Positions 27,065 to 36,217 of a stretch of 64,000 bases of DNA are shown here, in pieces. Position numbers and translations under genes: made by a program. Under the pieces are notes generated by a model that was not told where the DNA came from, searched no databases, and worked only from the letters and a program-made list of their open reading frames with translations. The stretch covers positions 1 to 64,000 of the forward strand of contig JAGBUB010000038.1 of the NCBI GenBank assembly GCA_017631035.1. The letters are read 5' to 3'. Source of the DNA: Alistipes sp. (GTDB taxonomy: Bacteria; Bacteroidota; Bacteroidia; Bacteroidales; Rikenellaceae). The first letter of the stretch is position 1. Each line of letters opens with the position of its first letter.

Positions 27065-27487
27065 ATGAAGAAGATTTTAATACTCAACGGCCCAAACCTC
27101 AATCTGCAGGGCACTCGTAATGTGGAGATATATGGCTCGACGACCTTCGAAGAGTACACTGCAACACTTGCCGAGCGCTATACAGGCAGAGTGGAGTTCG
27201 ACTACTTTCAATCCAACATCGAGGGCGAGCTTATCAACGCCATTCACCAGAGCGTGGGTCGCTACGACGGCATCGTGCTCAACGCCGGTGGCTATACCCA
27301 CACCTCGGTGGCACTGCGCGACGCCATCTCAGCCGTCAGCACTCCCGTTGTGGAGGTGCATATATCGTCGATTTTGGCACGCGAGGAGTTCCGCCACATC
27401 TCGATGATTGCCCCCGTAGCCAAGGGCTCTATTATGGGCTTCGGTCTCGACTCTTATCGTTTGGGAGTGGAGGCATTGCTCGCATAA
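27065..27487 (+). CDS. aroQ: 3-Dehydroquinate dehydratase, type II
   Basis: The 140-residue protein shows the type II signature NGPNLNLQGTR at residues 8-18, catalytic Tyr23 in EIYG, the LNAGGYTHTS substrate loop and VEVHIS with His99. It dehydrates 3-dehydroquinate in the shikimate pathway. It lies only two bases after buk, so it is read from the same transcript although the pathways are unrelated. Confidence 0.95.
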   Translation: MKKILILNGPNLNLQGTRNVEIYGSTTFEEYTATLAERYTGRVEFDYFQSNIEGELINAIHQSVGRYDGIVLNAGGYTHTSVALRDAISAVSTPVVEVHISSILAREEFRHISMIAPVAKGSIMGFGLDSYRLGVEALLA

Positions 27488-27502
27488 TTTCAAACTTAGA
27501 CA

Positions 27503-28969
27503 ATGACCAAGGGGGAGAGTAAAGGTGGAAAACTCATCGAGCGAGTAGCATCGGGCGTTGCGTGGAGCATAGGCGAGAAGATTGGCTCGGCTCTGCTGCA
27601 GGTCGTAGTGAGCATTGTTGTAGCCAACCGCATAATGCCCGAGCATATGGGTATTATAGCAGTGCTCTCGGTTTTCATTACGCTCTCGCAGATGGTCGTC
27701 GACAGCGGTTTTTCACAGACTCTCATACGCAAAGCTGCACCCACGCAGGGCGACTACTTTGCTGTATTTCGGTTTAACATCATTTCATCCGTTGCATTAT
27801 ATGTGCTGCTTACTGCCCTTGCGCCGTATGTAGCACATTACTATGATTGGCCACTACTCTCAACTGTTGCGCCAGTCATATTTCTCGTCCTGCCACTGAA
27901 TGCGTTAGGCGTTATTCAGAATACCATTATGGTGCGCGAGTTCCGTTTTGCGCATCTCTCTACTATCACATTCCTATCGACTCTTATTAGTGGCATCGTA
28001 GCCATAGCAATGGCTCTGATGGAAATGGGCATATGGAGTTTGGTTGGTCAACGCATAGCGATGATGGCTGCCAAGGCTATGCTCTTGTGGTGGCATAGCG
28101 AATGGCGTCCACGTCGCAGCGAGAGCCGTGGAGCTCTGCGCAGTATGGCTCCTTACAGCCTACGGTTGATGGCAACCGAGATTATCACATCGCTCTACAA
28201 CAACATCTCGCAACTATTTATCGGCAAGATATATTCGGGTACGGAGCTCGGATACTTTAATCAGGCGCAGAAACTATCGAATATGCCCACCACTATCACT
28301 CAATCTATTCAGAGTGTAACTTTCCCCGCTCTGTCGCGCATAAAGGAGGATGAAGAGAAGCTTGCCGAGAGTTACCGATGCGTGATAATGGCTACGGCTA
28401 TGATTCTATTCCCTATTATTGCGGGACTCATTGCTACGGCCAAAGATTTCTACATACTCCTGCTCAAACCCGATTGGCATCCTGCTATACCATACTTCCG
28501 CATAATATGTGTGGCCGGATTCTTCTACCCATTGTCGATTATTGCCTATAACATACTAAAGGTAAAAAGCGATGGCGCTATCATCCTGCGCCTTGAGATT
28601 ATCAAGCGCACGATAATGACCGCTATACTTATCATAACCATTCCGATGAGTGTGAAGGCTATTGCGTGGGGTATAGTTGTGGCAAATGTATGCGAAATGT
28701 TGCTCAACATCACAGCATCACGTCGCTACACCAACATCACCCTGTGGCGTCTGGTACGCACACTGCTCCCTATTGCTTTGCTTACTTTAGCAATGTATGG
28801 CATAGTGATGTGGGTGGGAATAAATCTCTCGGAGTGGAGCACAGCAAGCCGTTTGGCAATTAAGATTGTGGCTGGAATTGCCGTATATATTATTGGCGGA
28901 ACAACTTTCCGTATGGAGTCATTCCGCCAAACAATAGCTCTGCTAAGACAAATCTTATCGAAGCGATAA
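27503..28969 (+). CDS. Polysaccharide (O-unit type) flippase, MOP superfamily
   Basis: The 488-residue integral membrane protein has about 12-14 hydrophobic segments. It carries the Wzx/Polysacc_synt family segments GVAWSIGEKIGSALLQ, NRIMPEHMGIIAVLSVF, GTELGYFNQAQKLSNMP and SVTFPALSRIKEDEEKLAESY. Such proteins flip lipid-linked saccharides across the inner membrane. No glycosyltransferases are adjacent, so the substrate is unknown. It ends three bases from the convergent argH, and a short TTATCG/CGATAA repeat (28955-28969) covers its stop codon. Confidence 0.85.
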   Translation: MTKGESKGGKLIERVASGVAWSIGEKIGSALLQVVVSIVVANRIMPEHMGIIAVLSVFITLSQMVVDSGFSQTLIRKAAPTQGDYFAVFRFNIISSVALYVLLTALAPYVAHYYDWPLLSTVAPVIFLVLPLNALGVIQNTIMVREFRFAHLSTITFLSTLISGIVAIAMALMEMGIWSLVGQRIAMMAAKAMLLWWHSEWRPRRSESRGALRSMAPYSLRLMATEIITSLYNNISQLFIGKIYSGTELGYFNQAQKLSNMPTTITQSIQSVTFPALSRIKEDEEKLAESYRCVIMATAMILFPIIAGLIATAKDFYILLLKPDWHPAIPYFRIICVAGFFYPLSIIAYNILKVKSDGAIILRLEIIKRTIMTAILIITIPMSVKAIAWGIVVANVCEMLLNITASRRYTNITLWRLVRTLLPIALLTLAMYGIVMWVGINLSEWSTASRLAIKIVAGIAVYIIGGTTFRMESFRQTIALLRQILSKR

Positions 28970-28972
28970 TCC

Positions 28973-30301
28973 TTACTTCATCAAGGCCTCCTCAGCTGCA
29001 AGCGCCTCCGAGAAATCGACCTTGTGGCGCGCAAACTTTGCGGCTATACCATCAAGGCATAGATTGCCGATGCTACCCTCGTGAGTGTGGTGCAACTCAC
29101 GGCCATCGTGCTCGTAAGTACCCTCCTGCACTCGCATACCCACCTCGCGATAGGCATCGCGGAATGGCACACCAGCGGCCACAGCATCGTTCACATCCTC
29201 AACGGTGAAGAGGTATTTATAAATATCATTTGAGAGAATATCGCGGTTAATCCACATCTGACCAATACCCTCGCCTACCATTCTGAGTACATCGCTAATC
29301 TCCTTGAATGCAGGGACATAAATCTCCTTCGTTAGCTGCATATCGCGGAAGTAGCCCGACGGCAAGTTAGTCGCAACGAGCGTAACCTCCATAGGCAAAG
29401 CCTGCAAGCGGTTACACTTGGCACGCGAGAGCTCGAAGATATCAGGATTCTTCTTGTGGGGCATAATGCTTGAGCCGGTAGTGAAGGCGTCGGGCAACTT
29501 GACGAAGCCGAAGTTTGCACACGAATAGAGGCAGACATCCTGCGCCAGACGACCTACCGTAGCGGCAATAGCAGCAATGGCTGTAAGCACCGTGCGCTCG
29601 GTCTTACCACGCTGCATCTGCGCATAAACCGAGTTGTAGGCCAAATCCTCGAAGCCGAGCAGACGAGTTGTCATCGTGCGATTCAAGGGCACCGATGAGC
29701 CGTAGCCAGCGCCCGAGCCCAAAGGGTTAGTATTCACCAGGTCGTAGGCAGCCTTAAGCATCAACAAGTCGTCAGCCAACGCCTCGGCATAGGCGCTGAG
29801 CCACATACCAAACGACGAAGGCATAGCCACCTGCATATGAGTGTAGCCAGGCATAAGAATATCCTTATACTCCTCGGCCTTAGCCATCAAGGTCTCAAAC
29901 AAGGCCTCAACACTCTGCTGCAACTCGATAAGAGCACTACGCGAGAATAGTTTCAGATCGACCATCACCTGATCGTTGCGCGAACGGCCTGTGTGTATGC
30001 GCTTACCAGCATCACCACACATCTCGGTGAGCATAAACTCAACCTGCGAGTGAACATCCTCGACACCCTCGGCAATAGAGAACTCACCAGCAAGCACCTG
30101 CTGATGAATCTTCTTCAGGCCCTCGGCCAACATATCGTGATCCTCATCAGAGAGCAGTCCAATCGAACGGAGCATCTTCATATGCGCCATATTGCCCAAC
30201 ACATCTGCCTCGGCCAAATACATATCCAATTCGCGGTCGCGACCGACGGTAAACTCCTCAACAAACGAGTCGGTAGAATAACCTTTATCCCAAAGTTTCA
30301 T
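28973..30301 (-). CDS. argH: Argininosuccinate lyase
   Basis: The 442-residue protein of the fumarase/aspartase superfamily carries HTGRSRNDQVMVDLKLF, GYTHMQVAMPSSFG and the signature GSSIMPHKKNPD. It cleaves argininosuccinate to arginine and fumarate, the last step of arginine synthesis. It is the last gene of the minus-strand arg cluster and starts one base after argE. The usual active-site Ser lies in the GSS of the signature loop. Confidence 0.95.
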   Translation of the reverse strand: MKLWDKGYSTDSFVEEFTVGRDRELDMYLAEADVLGNMAHMKMLRSIGLLSDEDHDMLAEGLKKIHQQVLAGEFSIAEGVEDVHSQVEFMLTEMCGDAGKRIHTGRSRNDQVMVDLKLFSRSALIELQQSVEALFETLMAKAEEYKDILMPGYTHMQVAMPSSFGMWLSAYAEALADDLLMLKAAYDLVNTNPLGSGAGYGSSVPLNRTMTTRLLGFEDLAYNSVYAQMQRGKTERTVLTAIAAIAATVGRLAQDVCLYSCANFGFVKLPDAFTTGSSIMPHKKNPDIFELSRAKCNRLQALPMEVTLVATNLPSGYFRDMQLTKEIYVPAFKEISDVLRMVGEGIGQMWINRDILSNDIYKYLFTVEDVNDAVAAGVPFRDAYREVGMRVQEGTYEHDGRELHHTHEGSIGNLCLDGIAAKFARHKVDFSEALAAEEALMK

Positions 30302-30302
30302 T

Positions 30303-31364
30303 TTATACTGTTTTTTCTATTATCAAATTATCGAGCAATGCATAATACATCTCCATTGCTCGCTCAATATCGCCCGTTACGATATACTCATCGGCCGTAT
30401 GCGAACGGGCACTCTCGCCCGGACCGAACTTCAGCGTCGGGAAGGGCATTACAGCCTGATTTGACATCGTGGGCGAACCAAAGGGTTCACACCCCATCGC
30501 CACAAGACGCTCTACGGCAGGGTGATTGAGAGCCACTGACGATGAGTTAAGATGCGTCGAACGTGGTTGCACTTCACACTCCACGTTGGCACGAATCTCG
30601 GCTAGAAGTTCTTCATTCCGGTAGCACTCATTCACTCTCACATCGACCATAAAACGGCACTCTGCAGGCACTACATTATGCTGCGTTCCAGCCTCGATAC
30701 CTGTAACCGACATCTTCACAGCACCAAGCAGGGGCGACACACGCTCAAAGCGATGCGTGCGAAACCACTCTACGTCCTTAAGAGCCTTATAGATGGCATT
30801 TACACCCTCCTCTCTTGCTGCGTGACCAGCAACGCCATAAGCCTTGCAATCGAGCACCATAAGCCCCTTCTCGGCCACAGCAGGCTGCAACGATGTAGGC
30901 TCTCCAACAATAGCAAAATCAATGGGCGGCAACTCGGGCAGTACGGCTCGTACGCCATTAACACCCGTAACCTCCTCCTCGGCCGAAGCAAGCATAATAA
31001 GGTTATAGGCCTGACGGGTAGAGGCTATCTGAGTGAAGGTGGCGATCATAGCCACCAGACTACCTCCCGTGTCATTACTCCCCAAGCCATACAACCTATC
31101 GCCCTCAACCGTAGGAGAGAATGGCTCTCGCTGCCACTGCGCATTGGGCTTCACGGTGTCGATATGTGCATCGAGCAGAATGGTCGGTTTGGCAGGGTCG
31201 TACGCCCACGCCTCAGCCCACACATTATTGCCCTTACGCTTAGGCGTAAAGCCGCAACGCTCGAACTCGGCCACAACAATATCGGCCGCAGCCGACTCCT
31301 CGCGGCTAACCGAAGGGGTGGCAATCAGGCGTTTGAGCAACTCTATGGCTTGATGAGAATTCAT
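30303..31364 (-). CDS. argE: M20-family N-acylornithine deacylase (ArgE-like)
   Basis: The 353-residue M20 metallohydrolase has DAHIDTVKP (metal His and catalytic Asp), GLGSNDTGGSLVAM (bridging Asp), SAEEEVTGVNG (catalytic and metal Glu) and FAIVGEPTSLQPA. Its place between argB and argH supports deacylation of N-acetyl- or N-succinyl-citrulline/ornithine. In Bacteroides the intermediates are reported to be succinylated; which acyl group is used here cannot be read from the sequence. The matching transcarbamylase gene (argF') is not in the window. Confidence 0.85.
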   Translation of the reverse strand: MNSHQAIELLKRLIATPSVSREESAAADIVVAEFERCGFTPKRKGNNVWAEAWAYDPAKPTILLDAHIDTVKPNAQWQREPFSPTVEGDRLYGLGSNDTGGSLVAMIATFTQIASTRQAYNLIMLASAEEEVTGVNGVRAVLPELPPIDFAIVGEPTSLQPAVAEKGLMVLDCKAYGVAGHAAREEGVNAIYKALKDVEWFRTHRFERVSPLLGAVKMSVTGIEAGTQHNVVPAECRFMVDVRVNECYRNEELLAEIRANVECEVQPRSTHLNSSSVALNHPAVERLVAMGCEPFGSPTMSNQAVMPFPTLKFGPGESARSHTADEYIVTGDIERAMEMYYALLDNLIIEKTV

Positions 31365-31366
31365 AT

Positions 31367-32128
31367 CTATTTAACTACAACAGTTCCGCCCGTAAGGTTG
31401 TCGGGCGAAGTGATACGCACCGAAGCAACACCCGCTTCGATGGTCTTATATGCATTATCTATCTTGGGTATCATACCAGAGTGGATGCGCTCCTGCTCGC
31501 GTAATTCCTGATAGAGCGAAGGCGTGATGGTAGGAATCAACGAACTATCGTCGTTCACGTCGAGCAGTACGCCTGCCTTATCGAGCGTAAAGACCAACTC
31601 CACCTCGTACTTGCGAGCCAAACCCATAGCCACGGCTGAAGCCACACTATCGGCATTGGTATTGAGCAAATCGCCCTCCATCGAGAATGTAATGGGCGAC
31701 ACCACGGGAATCGCACCATTGTCGAGCAAGAGCGAGAGAACGTCGGCATTCACCTCGTCAACATCGCCTACAAAGCCCCAATCGATATCCTTCACAGGGC
31801 GACGGTGCGACTTCACCACAGCCATATCGCAACCCGACAGGCCACAGGCATTAACGCCTCGCGCTTGCAAGGCCGACACCACTCGTTTATTTGCCAGACC
31901 GGCATAGGCCATAACGGCAATATCCAGCGTAGCAGCATCGGTGATGCGACGACCCTCGTGCATCTTCACCTCAACGCCCAACTTCTCGGCCAGATGTGAG
32001 CCCATAACGCCACCACCGTGAACCAAGACAAACGCCTCGCCAAGCGAAGCCAAGTGGTCGCACAGCGAAGCGAGTATCGTACTATTTTCGATCAGCTTAC
32101 CGCCAATCTTGATTACTTTTATCTTCAT
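31367..32128 (-). CDS. argB: N-acetylglutamate kinase
   Basis: The 253-residue amino-acid-kinase-fold protein starts MKIKVIKIGGKLIEN and shows FVLVHGGGVMGSHLAEKLG, RRITDAATLDIAVMAYAGLANKR and NTNADSVASAVAM, all ArgB hallmarks. It phosphorylates the N-acylated glutamate in step two of arginine synthesis. It lies two bases before argE and 11 bases after argD in the arg operon. Confidence 0.93.
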   Translation of the reverse strand: MKIKVIKIGGKLIENSTILASLCDHLASLGEAFVLVHGGGVMGSHLAEKLGVEVKMHEGRRITDAATLDIAVMAYAGLANKRVVSALQARGVNACGLSGCDMAVVKSHRRPVKDIDWGFVGDVDEVNADVLSLLLDNGAIPVVSPITFSMEGDLLNTNADSVASAVAMGLARKYEVELVFTLDKAGVLLDVNDDSSLIPTITPSLYQELREQERIHSGMIPKIDNAYKTIEAGVASVRITSPDNLTGGTVVVK

Positions 32129-32139
32129 TCGTAATGCTT

Positions 32140-33276
32140 TTACATTCCCATTTCAGCAGCCGTAGCGCGGAACGCCTCAACAAAACGCGCGACCTCCTTC
32201 TCGCCAATCATCAGAGGAGGCAACAGACGCAGAGTGTACTGACCGCTCAGACCCGTCATAATGTGATACTTCTCACGCAACACACGACGGAAATCGGCCT
32301 GCGGCACGCTCAAATCGATACCAATCATCAAGCCACGACCACGGATATCCTTCACTCCGCTCGTACCCTTAATACCCTCGATAATCTTCTCACCCATAAC
32401 TCGGGCATTCTCGACCAAATTCTCCGCCTTGACAACATCGGCAACAGCAATAGCCGCTGCACAAGCCAAATGACTACCGCCAAAGGTAGTGCCCAACATA
32501 CCCTTCTTGGCAGGAATCGAGGGCGAGATGATAATCGCACCTACGGGGAAGCCATTGGCAATACCCTTAGCCATCGACACGATGTCGGCCTTCACGCCCG
32601 ACCACTGGTGAGCAAAGAATTTACCGCTACGGCCATAGCCCGACTGAATCTCGTCGATAATAAGCATTGTACCCGTAGCGTCACACGCCTCGCGTGCTGC
32701 CTTGAGGAACTCGTCAGATGCCATACGGATACCTCCAACGCCCTGAATGGGCTCAATAATAACTGCGGCATACTCCTTGCTCGAAAGTTCACGACGCAGA
32801 GCCTCAACGTCATTTAGAGTGATGAAGGTTACATTTTCGGTCTTGTTGGCAGGGGCCTGAATCGATGGGTTGTCAGAGAGAGCAACAGCCATACTTGTAC
32901 GACCGTGGAATGCGCCGTGCATAGCCAGCACACGCGCACGACCCGTTGTGAACGATGCCAACTTAACGGCATTCTCGTTAGCCTCGGCACCACTATTGCA
33001 GAGGAATAACTCGTAGTCGGGATAACCCGTAAGCGGTCCCAACTTCTCGGCCAGCTCCACCTGCAAACCGTTAATTACGGCGTTAGAGTAGAAACCAATC
33101 TTCGAGAGCTGCTCGCTGATTGTAGCTACATAGTGCGGGTGAGTGTGACCGATCGAGATAACGGCGTGACCGCCATAGAAATCGAGGTACTCTACGCCAT
33201 TCTTATCCCACAAATATGCACCCTCGGCCTTCACAGGCTCCATATCGAGCAGGGAATATACATCAAAAAGTTTCAT
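32140..33276 (-). CDS. argD: N-acetylornithine aminotransferase
   Basis: The 378-residue class III PLP aminotransferase has FYGGHAVISIGHTHPHYV, LCNSGAEANENAVKLA, AFHGRTSMAVALS, LIIDEIQSGYGRSGKFFAHQ and the PLP lysine in SMAKGIANGFPVGA. It converts the N-acylated glutamate semialdehyde to N-acylornithine. It stands between argC and argB with 11-base gaps on either side. Confidence 0.93.
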   Translation of the reverse strand: MKLFDVYSLLDMEPVKAEGAYLWDKNGVEYLDFYGGHAVISIGHTHPHYVATISEQLSKIGFYSNAVINGLQVELAEKLGPLTGYPDYELFLCNSGAEANENAVKLASFTTGRARVLAMHGAFHGRTSMAVALSDNPSIQAPANKTENVTFITLNDVEALRRELSSKEYAAVIIEPIQGVGGIRMASDEFLKAAREACDATGTMLIIDEIQSGYGRSGKFFAHQWSGVKADIVSMAKGIANGFPVGAIIISPSIPAKKGMLGTTFGGSHLACAAAIAVADVVKAENLVENARVMGEKIIEGIKGTSGVKDIRGRGLMIGIDLSVPQADFRRVLREKYHIMTGLSGQYTLRLLPPLMIGEKEVARFVEAFRATAAEMGM

Positions 33277-33287
33277 TCGTATCGTGT

Positions 33288-34250
33288 TTAGAAATAGTTG
33301 GCCTTAAGACGCAAACCAGCGTCCTCGTCTAGACCAAACATCAAGTTCATATTCTGCACAGCCTGACCCGATGCGCCCTTGGTGAGGTTATCGATGACGG
33401 CCGTGATGAGCAACTTGCGATCCTGCTTCTGAAGCGAGAGGAAGCAGTAGTTAGTATTTACCACCTGCTTCATATACACTGGCTTGTCGCTCACGCAAAC
33501 GAAGGGATGAGAAGCGTAGTACTCCTTGAAAATCTTGGTAATAGTCTCCAAATCCTCATCAAGACGCACCACAACATCGCTCATAATACCACGCGTATGG
33601 CAACCACGCACGGGAACAAACGCGATGTCGGTATTTGCGCTACCACCAGCCGCCGCAACAGTCTCGCCAATCTCACCCAGATGCTGGTGGGTAAAGACCT
33701 TGTAGTTCGATAGATTTGCCGAGCGGTTGCTAAAGTGAGTGTCGTTAGTTGGCTTCTGACCTGCACCTGTCGAGCCGGTGATACCCGTTACTGTAACCTC
33801 CTCGGGCAGAATACCTGCCGCTGCCAGCGGGATAAGTGCAAGATTGATTGATGTTGCAAAGCAACCGGGGTTAGCTACGCAACGAGCCGCACGAATCTGC
33901 TCGCGATTAAGTTCTGGCGCACCATACACAAACTCGCCTGCATCGGCCTTGAGACGGAAATCGTTACTCAGGTCGATAATCTTCACCGTCTCAGGCACAG
34001 GGTTTTCGGCCAAGAACTTAGCCGAGTTGCCGTGACCCATACAGATGAAGAGCACATCGATATCGCTAAAATCGATAGCCGAGAACTTTAGCGGACAATA
34101 GAGCAAATCGCTATGCACCGACGAAATAGGCTCGCCATCGTGCGAAGAACTTTGGATATATTTCAATTCTGCAGAGGGGTGATTGATAAGAATGCGAGCG
34201 AGTTCACCCGCCGTGTAACCAGCACCACCTGCAATTGCTACTCTAATCAT
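33288..34250 (-). CDS. argC: N-acetyl-gamma-glutamyl-phosphate reductase
   Basis: The 320-residue protein starts IRVAIAGGAGYTAGELARIL (NADP-binding Rossmann motif). It has the active-site cysteine in VANPGCFATSINLAL and VTGITGSTGAGQKP. It reduces the acyl-glutamyl phosphate to the semialdehyde. It lies 83 bases downstream of the normal end of argG (164 bases from the present stop) in the arg operon. Confidence 0.94.
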   Translation of the reverse strand: MIRVAIAGGAGYTAGELARILINHPSAELKYIQSSSHDGEPISSVHSDLLYCPLKFSAIDFSDIDVLFICMGHGNSAKFLAENPVPETVKIIDLSNDFRLKADAGEFVYGAPELNREQIRAARCVANPGCFATSINLALIPLAAAGILPEEVTVTGITGSTGAGQKPTNDTHFSNRSANLSNYKVFTHQHLGEIGETVAAAGGSANTDIAFVPVRGCHTRGIMSDVVVRLDEDLETITKIFKEYYASHPFVCVSDKPVYMKQVVNTNYCFLSLQKQDRKLLITAVIDNLTKGASGQAVQNMNLMFGLDEDAGLRLKANYF

Positions 34251-34333
34251 TTTAGTTTCTATTATGTAATCACACTAACGCCCCGAGGTTGCAGAGCCAA
34301 AGGTCGTGTGAAATTTATTTTTCAAACAAATAC

Positions 34334-34414
34334 CTACTCCTCGTCGTTTACAGCGTGATAAATCTTCAAAGGCATCGAAGTAATCTTGGTGAAGCCCTTA
34401 ACATCGTCGGCAGT
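34334..34414 (-). pseudogene. Separated C-terminal coding segment of argG
   Basis: In the argG frame, downstream of the amber codon, 26 codons read TADDVKGFTKITSMP, LKIYHAVNDEE and then TAG (34334-34336). No start codon precedes it, so it is expressed only by readthrough or after reversion. The segment is undamaged, which points to a very recent change or a base error. Confidence 0.8.
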
Positions 34415-35521
34415 CTAAGCATTGTTCATCTCGCCATACTCAGCAAACTTGGCATTCATCAAGTCGTGCTCTGACTCAATACCAACCAAAGTGAAGGTGT
34501 AGGGGCGAAGTGTGAGGAATACCTTACCCGACACGTTGCGCTGGCTGTTCTCCAGGAACTTCTCGATATCGCGCATAACGGGCTCAGAGTACATAGCCTC
34601 GTGCATAAACATACCATACCAAGTACCCAACTGATCCTTCCAGTACTGCTGCCACTTAGTGAGGGTATGCTTCTCCAGAAGCTCGTGAGACTTGATAATC
34701 AGCATAGGAGCAGCCGCCTCGAAACCTACGCGGCCCTTGATACCTACGATAGTGTCACCTACGTGAGTGTCACGACCGATAGCCCAAGCCGAACCGATAG
34801 CCTCCAACTTATTGATTGCTGCAACGCCGCTTACAGCCTCGCCATTTACGCCTACAACCTCACCATTCTTGAACTCAATCTCAAGCGACCCGGTGCCCTC
34901 CTTCTTAAGCTGTGAAGGATAAGCCGTATCGGGCAGATTGGTAGCCGAGCAGAGAGTCTCCTTGCCGCCTACCGATGTACCCCAAACACCCTTGTTGATA
35001 GAGTACTCCATCTTGGTGAAGTCGGCCTCGAAACCACCCTCCTTGAGGTAGTTGATCTCATACTCACGAGTGAGTTTCATATCGCGTGTAGGTGTGATAA
35101 TCTCCACCTGAGGAGCAAATACCTCGAAGGTAAGGTCGAAACGCACCTGATCGTTACCAGCACCTGTCGAACCGTGAGCGATAGCGTCGGCACCGATAGC
35201 GTTTGCATAGTTTACGATAGCCAAAGCCTGGAAAGTACGCTCAGAACTTACCGAGATAGGATAGGTTTTATTGCGAAGGACATTACCCATCACCATATAC
35301 TTGATACACTTGTCGTAATACTCTGACGTAACATCGATATTAACGTGCTTCTTAGCGCCCAAAGCGTATGCACGAGCCTCAACGGCTGCCAACTCCTCGG
35401 CTGAGAAACCGCCCGTGTTTGCAAGCGCTGTATAAACCTCATAACCCAACTCCTTGGTCAGATACATTACGCAAAATGAGGTATCCAATCCTCCACTATA
35501 AGCCAATACTACTTTCTTCAT
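34415..35521 (-). CDS. argG: Argininosuccinate synthase, cut short by an in-frame amber codon
   Basis: The 368-residue product has the ATP-pyrophosphatase loop AYSGGLDTSFCV, GSTGAGNDQVRF, ITPTRDMKLTREYEI and SINKGVWGTSVGG. It joins citrulline (or an N-acyl form processed beforehand) and aspartate. The frame is stopped by TAG at 34415-34417, after GEMNNA. Reading on gives TADDVKGFTKI and 15 more residues to a second TAG at 34334, which by my recollection is the normal end of Bacteroidetes ArgG, with Trp (TGG) where the amber codon stands. The full product would be 395 residues. One G-to-A change explains it. The C-terminus helps hold the ArgG tetramer together, so activity may be reduced or lost. 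Confidence 0.9.
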   Translation of the reverse strand: MKKVVLAYSGGLDTSFCVMYLTKELGYEVYTALANTGGFSAEELAAVEARAYALGAKKHVNIDVTSEYYDKCIKYMVMGNVLRNKTYPISVSSERTFQALAIVNYANAIGADAIAHGSTGAGNDQVRFDLTFEVFAPQVEIITPTRDMKLTREYEINYLKEGGFEADFTKMEYSINKGVWGTSVGGKETLCSATNLPDTAYPSQLKKEGTGSLEIEFKNGEVVGVNGEAVSGVAAINKLEAIGSAWAIGRDTHVGDTIVGIKGRVGFEAAAPMLIIKSHELLEKHTLTKWQQYWKDQLGTWYGMFMHEAMYSEPVMRDIEKFLENSQRNVSGKVFLTLRPYTFTLVGIESEHDLMNAKFAEYGEMNNA

Positions 35522-35555
35522 TTCAATATTTAGTTTTCTTATTTTTCAAAATTAA

Positions 35556-36170
35556 TTATTTACCGAACAAGCGGCTCCAGAACGACTTCTTGCTTGCGGC
35601 CTCAGCCTTTGCAGCCTCCTCGGCAGCCTTACGCTTTGCCACCTTCTCGGGATCGTAGATCATACCCGTGCAAAGACACTTGGTCATATTTGTACGCTGC
35701 AACACATCGTAGTTTACGCAAGACTGGCAACCTGCCCAGAAAGCCTCATCGTCGGTAAGCTTGGCGAATGTCACGGGCTCGTAACCAAGTTCGGTGTTGA
35801 TACGCATTACAGCCTCGCCGGTTGTAAGACCAAACAACTTTGCATTGGGGAAGCGCTTGCGAGAGAGCTCAAATGCAGCCTGCTTGATACGCTTCGCTAC
35901 ACCCATACCGCGATACTGCGGACGGACAATAAGTCCTGAGTTGGCAACGAACTCATCGTGACCCCACGACTCAATGTAGCAGAAACCTACAAATTCGTTA
36001 CGATTAACGGCAATGATTGCCTTACCTGAATTTATCTTATCGGCGATATATTCGTCGGTACGACGGGCGATACCCGTTCCTCGCTGTTTTGCAGCCTCAT
36101 CGATCGCATCGTTGATCTGTGTCACAAAGCACAGATGAGCCTCGTTAGCGACCATTACATCGATTTTCAT
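35556..36170 (-). CDS. GNAT N-acyltransferase, probable N-acylglutamate synthase
   Basis: The 204-residue GNAT protein has the acyl-CoA-binding motif VRPQYRGMGVAKRI at about residues 82-95 and RINTELGYEP after it. A Cys-rich stretch (GCQSCVN, then TKCLCTGM) and a highly charged, Lys/Ala-rich tail ending KSFWSRLFGK close the protein. It is the first gene of the arg operon and no classical ArgA or ArgJ is present, so it most likely makes N-acetyl- or N-succinylglutamate, the first committed step. Related GNAT proteins head arg clusters in Bacteroides; assignment here rests on context. The ArgR-like operator lies just upstream. Confidence 0.75.
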   Translation of the reverse strand: MKIDVMVANEAHLCFVTQINDAIDEAAKQRGTGIARRTDEYIADKINSGKAIIAVNRNEFVGFCYIESWGHDEFVANSGLIVRPQYRGMGVAKRIKQAAFELSRKRFPNAKLFGLTTGEAVMRINTELGYEPVTFAKLTDDEAFWAGCQSCVNYDVLQRTNMTKCLCTGMIYDPEKVAKRKAAEEAAKAEAASKKSFWSRLFGK

Positions 36171-36217
36171 TATGGTATTAAATTAATTATTTTTTATGTT
36201 TTCGTTTTTAACAAACA

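Noticed and set aside
34415..34417. Amber codon of argG as a recoded sense codon (pyrrolysine or reassigned TAG)
   Set aside because: TAG is used as the ordinary final stop in glpB and glpC, and also ends the full-length argG frame, so reassignment is unlikely. A point mutation or base error is simpler.
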